Shown: positions 58,370 to 64,000 of the stretch, one piece after another | How the letters are laid out: each line of letters starts with the position of its first letter | How positions within the stretch are numbered: the first letter of the stretch is position 1 | Assembly: GCF_029784155.1 (NCBI RefSeq) | Contig: NC_073693.1 | Coordinates: 312,767,304 to 312,831,303, forward strand | From: Uranotaenia lowii | Taxonomy: Eukaryota > Arthropoda > Insecta > Diptera > Culicidae | Reading direction: 5' to 3' | Length of the DNA stretch: 64,000 nt | Notes under the pieces: model-generated | Database searches by the model: none | What the model was told of the DNA's origin: nothing | Seen by the model: the letters and a program-made list of their open reading frames with translations, nothing else | Program-made: the position numbers and the translations under genes

Positions 58370-59429
58370 ATGTATATGTATTGTATCCGTAAACGAGCTC
58401 TCAAAGCGTGTTATTTGAATGCCTCAGGAGGAAATATCCACTTCTACAACTGTCGCTAAATTCTTTACTTTCGAAATAAACCCAACAAATTCATAAAATA
58501 TCTAAATTAAAATATACACTTTTACTCACAAATTATTTACTGTTACCCCCAAGAATTTCACTTTTACCCCATTTGGGGTAATTTACCCCGGTTCCCCGAC
58601 CGCTGCCTTAGATTGAAATGTTTTTTTGTGATAGAAAGGATAAGCATTCAAGGGAAATTAGTTCAAATTTCCATTAGCAAACCTAAAAACTATTAGTTCA
58701 ATAATATGAAAACGATAATTTTTTCTAATATTCCCAATTAAAACTTTAAGAAGACAACAAAACTCACATAGCTTACATGGCCAAACATGGTCCAATTGGT
58801 TATGATGATGAACAAAAAGCTTACAAAATTTCAAAAAGTCAAATGACTCATTTTGATTTATGTTTTATGTGAACCCGAGCAAGGCCGGGTAAAATCAGCT
58901 AGTGGAACAATAAATGCCGATATCTACCAAAAGTAGTGTTTGCAGAAAAGGTTGCTGCCACTTTATAAGAAAAATACGACTCCACCATTGTTCTGGCCGT
59001 ATTTGACGTCAGTCCACTACGCTAAATCCACTCTAAGATGGATCTCTTGAGGATAACGATGTAGATTTCGTTGAGAAAGATATTAACCCACCAAACTGCC
59101 CCCAGCTTCGCCCCATAGAACGATATTGGGCTATCGTCAAGAGAGTTTTCAAGAAGGATGGGAAGGTCAACAGGACCATGGTGGTTTTCAAGAAAAATTG
59201 GAATGCTGCGGCCAAGAAGTGTGATCAATCAGCTGTTCAAAACCCATTGAAACGCGTCAAGTCCAAAGTCCGAGAATATTACCAATAATCAATTTTTTAC
59301 TTTTATTTCTTTATCAACTGTAAAAATAAGCTTTTTAAAACACTTACGAACTGTTTATTTGTTTGAATCATCAATAAAATCAACACAATGAAATAAAATG
59401 TGTTTATAACTTATTTTCGATGCACTTTT

Positions 59430-59808
59430 TAGCAATACAGTTGTTTATGAACGATTGTGACGTAACGCGACGTCATCACGGAGTCAAGTGTTAAGCGCCC
59501 AAATGTAGCCATGGATACTTATTAGGAGGAATGTTTGGGACGCAAATTTGTTTGTTTGCTTATTATTTAGAACAAATAGCGTCGCCGTGCTGCGCGTCAG
59601 GAAGCAAAATCGTAAAATGAAAGGGTGCTTTGATTGTGATTTATCAAATTACATGAAACCCATGAAACATTGTATGCCGCCGGTGGATGGCAACTTCAAC
59701 GTCGAGACGTTCATGAACGTTTGTTACGTAGCAATCAAAACATTGAAAAAACTGAATCTCACACCCGTGCAAGGATAGTCTTGTCCCAACCTATAGATAA
59801 ACCACATA
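59430..59808. other. Short open region, unidentified
   Basis: 59548-59778 has an open frame (NRKMKGCFDCDLSNYMKPMK, then VETFMNVCYVAIKTLKKLN) of coding-like composition, but no splice or start context supports a gene and I do not recognise it. Confidence 0.2.
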
Positions 59809-60843
59809 AAGTCTGTTTCACATAGAATCTGAGCGCATCTTTTCATTTACTGCAGCGCCCCTAGTAGTCACATCGCGAATCTATTGACAGTGTTTTGATC
59901 CGGATGGTTTGTTTACTTAGTGGTGAAAATTTCATCAAGATTGAAGCAGTCAGTCAAAAGTTATCGATCGCGAAAAGCTAAAGAAAATTCTGCACACTCA
60001 CGTAGAGAAACCGACGTGGTCAGGGATAAAAATCGCGAAATTCCTGAAATATCCAAAATCGACTGTAAATTCGTTCTGCAACGTTAACGAGAGACCCTTA
60101 CGGTGGATCGAGCAAAACAAACCAGGTGTACAAGTGGAACATATGACCGAAAGCTGCGAGCAAAGGTAATTCGGTCAGTTCACAATAATCCTGGAATCTC
60201 CTTGCGTGATTTGGCGAAAAATTTCCAGACGAACCACAGTACAGCTCGACGAACTTGTTTGCGAGAAGGCTTGCGGTCGTATCATGCAAGCAAACACCCC
60301 AACAGGACGCTGAAACAAAACCTGGTTGCCAAAACCAGAGCAAGGAAGTTGTACGAGAAAGTGTTGACCAAGTACAACGGATGCATTTTGATGGACGACG
60401 AAACTTACGTCAAAATGGATTTGGACAAATACCCGGTAACAAATTTTACCTTGTGAAGCGTAAAGGGAATGTTGGGGGGGGGGAACAAGATCGATTTTGT
60501 TGGAAAAAGTATCAATCCACCAAACTGTCCGGATTTTCGTCCCATCGAGAAATATTGGGCAATAGTTAAGGGCTAAGGGCAAACTGAAGAAATGTGGCAG
60601 AACCATGAAAAAACCCACTCAAATGGAAAAGTGGTGGAACAAGATGGCGTATGAGGTTACCAGCAGTACTGTGCAGAAAATGATGGCTGGTATGATGGCA
60701 CCCGAAAAGCTGACGAATGATTTTTGTGTATTTTTTTTCCTTAAAGTGCAATGACAAAATGACATTTTTACTTTTGTTGTACGTTATTTCTTTGCGGAGA
60801 AATTATCTATTTTATCCGACCAGATTCTATGTGAAACAGATTT
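59809..60843 (+). mobile_element. Internally deleted DD37E mariner
   Basis: TIRs of about 23 bp (AAGTCTGTTTCACATAGAAT and its inverse ending ATTCTATGTGAAACAGATTT) are each beside TA (59807-59808 and 60844-60845). The transposase remains in pieces: helix-turn-helix KPTWSGIKIAKFLK and PGISLRDLAKNFQ, the first Asp in CILMDDETYVKMD (about 60380-60418), then a deletion removing the second Asp, a G-run, and NPPNCPDFRPIEKYWAIVK with the Glu near 60550. Non-autonomous. Confidence 0.85.
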
Positions 60844-61189
60844 TAGCCCATGGACGGGTTCTTCGCACGTGCCTGGTTGAAAGAATATACCAAGAGAAAT
60901 GCTAATAATACCCTGAGAACTGCATAATTTGGGCAGCTATTTAAAAGCAGAAAGTGTTTGATGTTCCAATCATTTTTTTGTTGCTTCATCGTTGATATTC
61001 AATTTCGCTTTACGGGATTCAATGTGAAACAATTGGTCAGGAGAAATATTTTTTAGGTGTCATAAATTTTTTTTTACTGAAACAATAGGAATGACACAAA
61101 CATATGTCGAGTTTCTTAAGGAAATTACGATAAAATTGTTAAAAGAGTTGATATGGAACAAAACTATCTCAGGAACACCCGTTAGAAGA

Positions 61190-61373
61190 TCATCAAAGGC
61201 AATAAAGACATCAACTGAGTTTTGACAGTTTTGACACATTCGGAAAACGGAAATCAGCGTGAGTATCGAACAGATGCCAGGTTGGATCAAAACAAAGCCT
61301 TGAAAACTTCAGGTTTAAATTACAAGGTCCAGATTGCCCTATCGCTTAGTGTTTCGTGGAAGTGCGTTTCAAA
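61190..61373 (+). promoter_or_regulatory. Conserved 5' flank of receptor B
   Basis: GTGAGTATCGAACAGATGCC and the next 90 bp up to the ATG match the 5' flank of copy A (23563-23690, minus strand), with CCCTA-C-CTTAGTGT just before the start codon. It was duplicated with the gene and is the best guess for its promoter and 5' UTR. Confidence 0.5.
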
Positions 61374-62860
61374 ATGATGTTTGAGTTGACTCTCGGTTAT
61401 CATCTGCAGCAGCTAAGGCGAAGTTTTAAGAAACTTAAGCAGTTTTTCGTTGATATCCAAGTCCCCGGGGATGATTGTTTCAGGTTGATGAATGTCATAG
61501 TTCTGCTAGGAGGTTAGATTAATTTGTTTTATAATTCATTTTATTGATACTCAGTGCTCAAAAATCTCTTTGTTTGATGATTGAAATCTTTGATGCTATT
61601 ATACTAAATTTCTAGGAATACGAGTTCAACCGGAAAATATGTGGAAACGTTGGTGGAAAGCATCTGTAGGAGTGATGAATGGCTTTATTTGGTTAATCGC
61701 TGCCCTTTTTGTGGTGTCTATTTTACATGAGGATGAAATTTCTCTCATAAAGATTCTTCGTACAGCGATGATTATTGTTGTGAATTTATCAACTATCAAC
61801 GGATTTGTATGGAACCATTTTCACGAAACTATCGAAGAGGCTAAATTGTTTCTTCTTGCCAAACCAACATCGTCAGGGGATCCCGATTACGATGCTGAAG
61901 TTCGTCAAATGAGCTACCGATCAATTCATCGTACATTTTTAGCGATTCTTGTAATGTTGACTATGAATCTGTTGATAACGACAATTCCCCAATATGTGAA
62001 ATGTATGGCGTTTTGGATGGATATTGTCGCCGAGTATTCTGGACCATCGGCTGGAAAATTTTTGATCTATTCATACTCTACTGTAGCGATATTATTTTTC
62101 TTTACTAGATATTTCTGTTGCTGTTGCTCGTTTACATCTCTGATTTGCGGTTTGACTGGGGAACTCAAGTTGGTTGCAAAAAGCTACGAAAGGATTCAGC
62201 TTAGTCTTGATCTAACGGAACAAATGCAGTATATGGAAGCTGAATTTTGGAAAGATTTAAAAATTAAAGTCAACACGGTTGCCCTCCAACATGAGCTCGT
62301 TTTGATGTAATTTCATTGTCAAATGAAATTTGGAAAACTAATGAAATATAATCACATACTTTCAGATCATTTTTCAAAATAGGTCAAGCAATCAGGGTTG
62401 CCTTTTTTATCAGTTACTATTTTGCCAGTTTTACAGCAGCGTTGCTTTTACTGGAATCCATGCTAACGGGAATAACGATAATGGCAGTCATAGTGTTTTG
62501 TGCCGTGGCAGCAATCATATTTGAATGTTACTGGTACTGTCGATCGATGGACGTCTTCAATGATGTGGTAAGGATCAATCAATTGAAAAACCTTTTTATA
62601 AAATATCGTTAAATTTTCCTCTTTTACAGAACGAAACAATTGCTCTGAACATTTTCAACTTGACGGCAAGGCTGCCATATACTCCAGGTCGTCGTCGAGA
62701 GTATTTGGATCTTCGTTCTACTCTGAGGCTCATTCATCTAATCGCTAGACAAGGTGTTCAGGTTTGTGGTGCAGGAACGCCAATTATAAGCACTCCTGCG
62801 GTCACTGCTATGATTGATATGATCTACACTGCGCTTACCTTTTTCATGAACATCAAATGA
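61374..62860 (+). CDS. Odorant receptor copy B, intact (four exons)
   Basis: Insect odorant receptor of the 7tm_6 type, a ligand-gated channel subunit of olfactory neuron membranes that pairs with Orco; the ligand is unknown. Exons: 61374-61512, 61616-62306, 62366-62567 and 62630-62860, total 1263 bp or 420 residues, normal for the family. Introns are GT/AG with phases 1, 2 and 0. The first ATG of ATGATG was chosen because copy A conserves it. Membrane stretches by eye: residues about 65-83 (FIWLIAALFVV), 93-110, 150-170 (ILVMLTMNLLITT), 193-218 (ending in the CCCC run), 288-312 and 315-335. The C-terminal part has TARLPYTPGRRREYLDL and ends TALTFFMNIK. It is the inverted paralogue of copy A at 10281-23562. 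There is no frameshift or internal stop. Confidence 0.9.
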
Positions 62861-63058
62861 ATTGTAAAACTCAGAGTTTTGTTAAAGACCAAGATTGAAT
62901 ATTTTTGTACTTAGTTCAATATATGTGTACATTTAACAAATGAATGGCAGTTATCGAAAATTAGAGAAAAACCACTCTTTCTCTCCCTCTCTTATCCCTT
63001 AAACATGTTTAAACTATGATGGTTTTGACCGTCTACTGAATTCAGTTGTCTATGCAAT
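62861..63058 (+). other. 3' flank of receptor B
   Basis: Homologous in reverse to 10045-10280 beside copy A, up to about 63050, where the LINE begins. No clear AATAAA. Confidence 0.5.
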
Positions 63059-63059
63059 A

Positions 63060-64000
63060 TCTAATCTATCTAAGGGTCCAGCGCCGATTGACCGGCGCAT
63101 AGGGCTGAGATAAAAGATCTCCACTGCTGGCGATCCGGAGCCAGCGTCTTCACTTGCTGCCAGCCAAGGTTCTCGTCAACTGTGCGGATTTCAGCGGCTA
63201 GACTTCGCCGCCACGAGCTTTTGGGCCTGCCTCTTTTTCGATGCCCATCTGGATTCCAGTCAAGCGTCTCTCTGCAAATCTCGTTTTCATCTCTTCGCAG
63301 CGTGTGCCCAATCCATTTCCACTTACGTTCCCGAATCTCGATTTCTAGCGTCTTTTGATGACACCGGCGATGAAGTTCAACGTTTGAGATCCAGTTGCCA
63401 GGCCTCCAAGCGCGGATGATGTTCCGCAGGCAGCGATTCACAAAAACTTACAGTTTTCGCGTCGTCACCGCATATGTGCACCAAGTTTCACACCCGTACA
63501 GCGATACGGATTTGACGTTCGAGTTGAAGATTCGAATCTTAGTTTGTAGAGAGATCTGGCGTGGCCGCCAGATGTTTCGGAGACTCGCAAACGCAAATCG
63601 GGCTTTTCTGATCCGGGTTTCGATGTCCTTCTTGGTACCACCATCAGGCGTAATCTGGCTACCAAGATACTGGAAGCACTCCACTGTCTCAACCTGTTGT
63701 CCAGCTACCACGAAATTGGAACGATTTTCTGTATTGATTTCCATCGACTTGGTCTTTCCGACATTGATTTTGAGACCTGCTGCCTTGGAGCTTTCGGTGA
63801 GGTCGTCGGGTTTGCTCTGCATGTCTTGTTGTGTTTGGGCGAGCAAAACAATATCGTCTGCCAGGTCAAGGTCGTTCAGTTGCTCCATGGTTGCAGGATT
63901 CCACGGCAATCCTCGGTTTGGTCTACAGTCAATCGATCCAGTCAAGATCTCATCCATTATGATGAGAAAAAGCAGCGGTGACAAAATACATCCTTGTCTC
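63060..64000 (-). mobile_element. LINE (RTE-like) reverse transcriptase, 3' part, runs off the window
   Basis: The minus strand from the window end encodes RQGCILSPLLFLIIMDEIL, LADDIVLLA (catalytic motif C), GLKINVGKTKSMEIN, ECFQYLGSQIT, YGCETW, then the C-terminal region WKWIGHTLRRDE and WNPDGHRKRGRPKSSWRRSL, ending SALDP at 63070. A single in-frame TAA at 63450-63448 stands where CAA (Gln) is expected (RKL-stop-VFVNRCL); otherwise the frame is open. The 3' UTR is almost absent and ends in TAGAT-type repeats, which fits RTE-like elements; clade assignment is inference. Confidence 0.8.

Larger units (their letters stand above)
55500..58605 (-). mobile_element. hAT element with 8-bp TSD, inside the Helitron
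   Basis: A perfect target duplication CCTTAGAT lies at 55492-55499 and 58606-58613. Ends are CAGGGGTCGGGGAAC and the inverse of CAGCGGTCGGGGAACC, with subterminal TTACCCC words. Total 3106 bp including a 1.8-kb foldback, so about 1.28 kb of its own DNA remains, encoding only part of a transposase. Confidence 0.9.
53918..58902 (+). mobile_element. Non-autonomous Helitron inside the mariner, itself interrupted
   Basis: Same family as 29486-31028: starts TCTAATATATAAAGATGAG and ends CCCGAGCAAGGCCGGG, then CTAG before T. Without the hAT insertion it is about 1.87 kb. Its insertion leaves the mariner reading frame joinable, so the break point is exact. It entered between two T bases rather than A and T. 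Confidence 0.85.
53395..59288 (+). pseudogene. DD37E mariner transposase split by a Helitron
   Basis: The first half is 53395-53917 and the second 58903-59288. MSRIKKEEF opens at 53395; a stop, a frame change and a missing internal part follow. Then comes the catalytic region: ACILMDDETYVKVD (first Asp), LLWQAICSCGLQ, and SFFTNL, which joins in frame across the Helitron to GTINADIYQ. At the second catalytic site FWPYLTSVHYAK has Tyr where Asp is expected. After another frameshift, PPNCPQLRPIERYWAIVKR carries the Glu, and the protein ends REYYQ at 59288. I could not identify its TIRs. Confidence 0.85.

Overview
The window is AT-rich eukaryotic DNA, most likely from a mosquito-like dipteran. 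The reasons are spliced chemoreceptor genes with GT/AG introns, mariner copies of the DD37E type first described in mosquitoes, Helitrons ending CTAG, a Penelope-like element, tRNA-derived SINEs, and dense MITE and foldback DNA. The species call is inference. Very little of the sequence is host coding DNA; most is layered mobile DNA, much of it with readable ends and target-site duplications (TSDs).

Host genes. Two paralogous seven-transmembrane insect odorant receptors (7tm_6 type) face outward at the two sides. Copy B (plus strand, 61374-62860) is intact: four exons, 420 codons. Copy A (minus strand, 23562 down to 10281) is split: its second exon is cut after about 22 bases and resumes about 11.8 kb away. 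Exon sizes, splice phases and flanks match B. A third gene on the minus strand (47023 down to 45592) has five phase-consistent exons (371 codons) and a poly(A) signal. It belongs to a family I cannot name with certainty.

Layout. 1-10 kb: degenerate MITEs, a TTAA-flanked element and a 4.5-kb segment bounded by a 25-bp direct repeat. 10.3-23.6 kb: receptor A and its insertion, which holds three copies of an unnamed repeat (Q) with a small ORF and paired CRE sites, a tandem repeat (T), a MITE with a strong hairpin, degraded gene fragments and a 1.4-kb nonamer minisatellite. 24-31.4 kb: two Helitrons, a DD37E mariner with TIRs, SINE pieces. 31.4-45 kb: mostly anonymous, with two non-autonomous elements with perfect 8-bp TSDs, a Penelope end fused to an inverted repeat, a LINE relic and a foldback. 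45.5-51 kb: the five-exon gene, whose upstream intron holds a 3.5-kb composite element: poly-T/ACACGG minisatellites at the ends, inverted octamer arrays inside them, and two opposed ten-copy arrays of a 119-bp satellite in the centre. 51.4-61 kb: a Penelope-like RT, then a four-level nest (mariner, Helitron, hAT, 1.8-kb foldback), then an internally deleted mariner. 61-64 kb: receptor B and a LINE running off the window end.

Strongest leads: the composite palindromic satellite element (47065-50597), the four-level nest with its foldback (53395-59288), the Q family with its conserved small ORF, and the disrupted receptor exon. All identity statements come from reading by eye; no alignment or database search was run.
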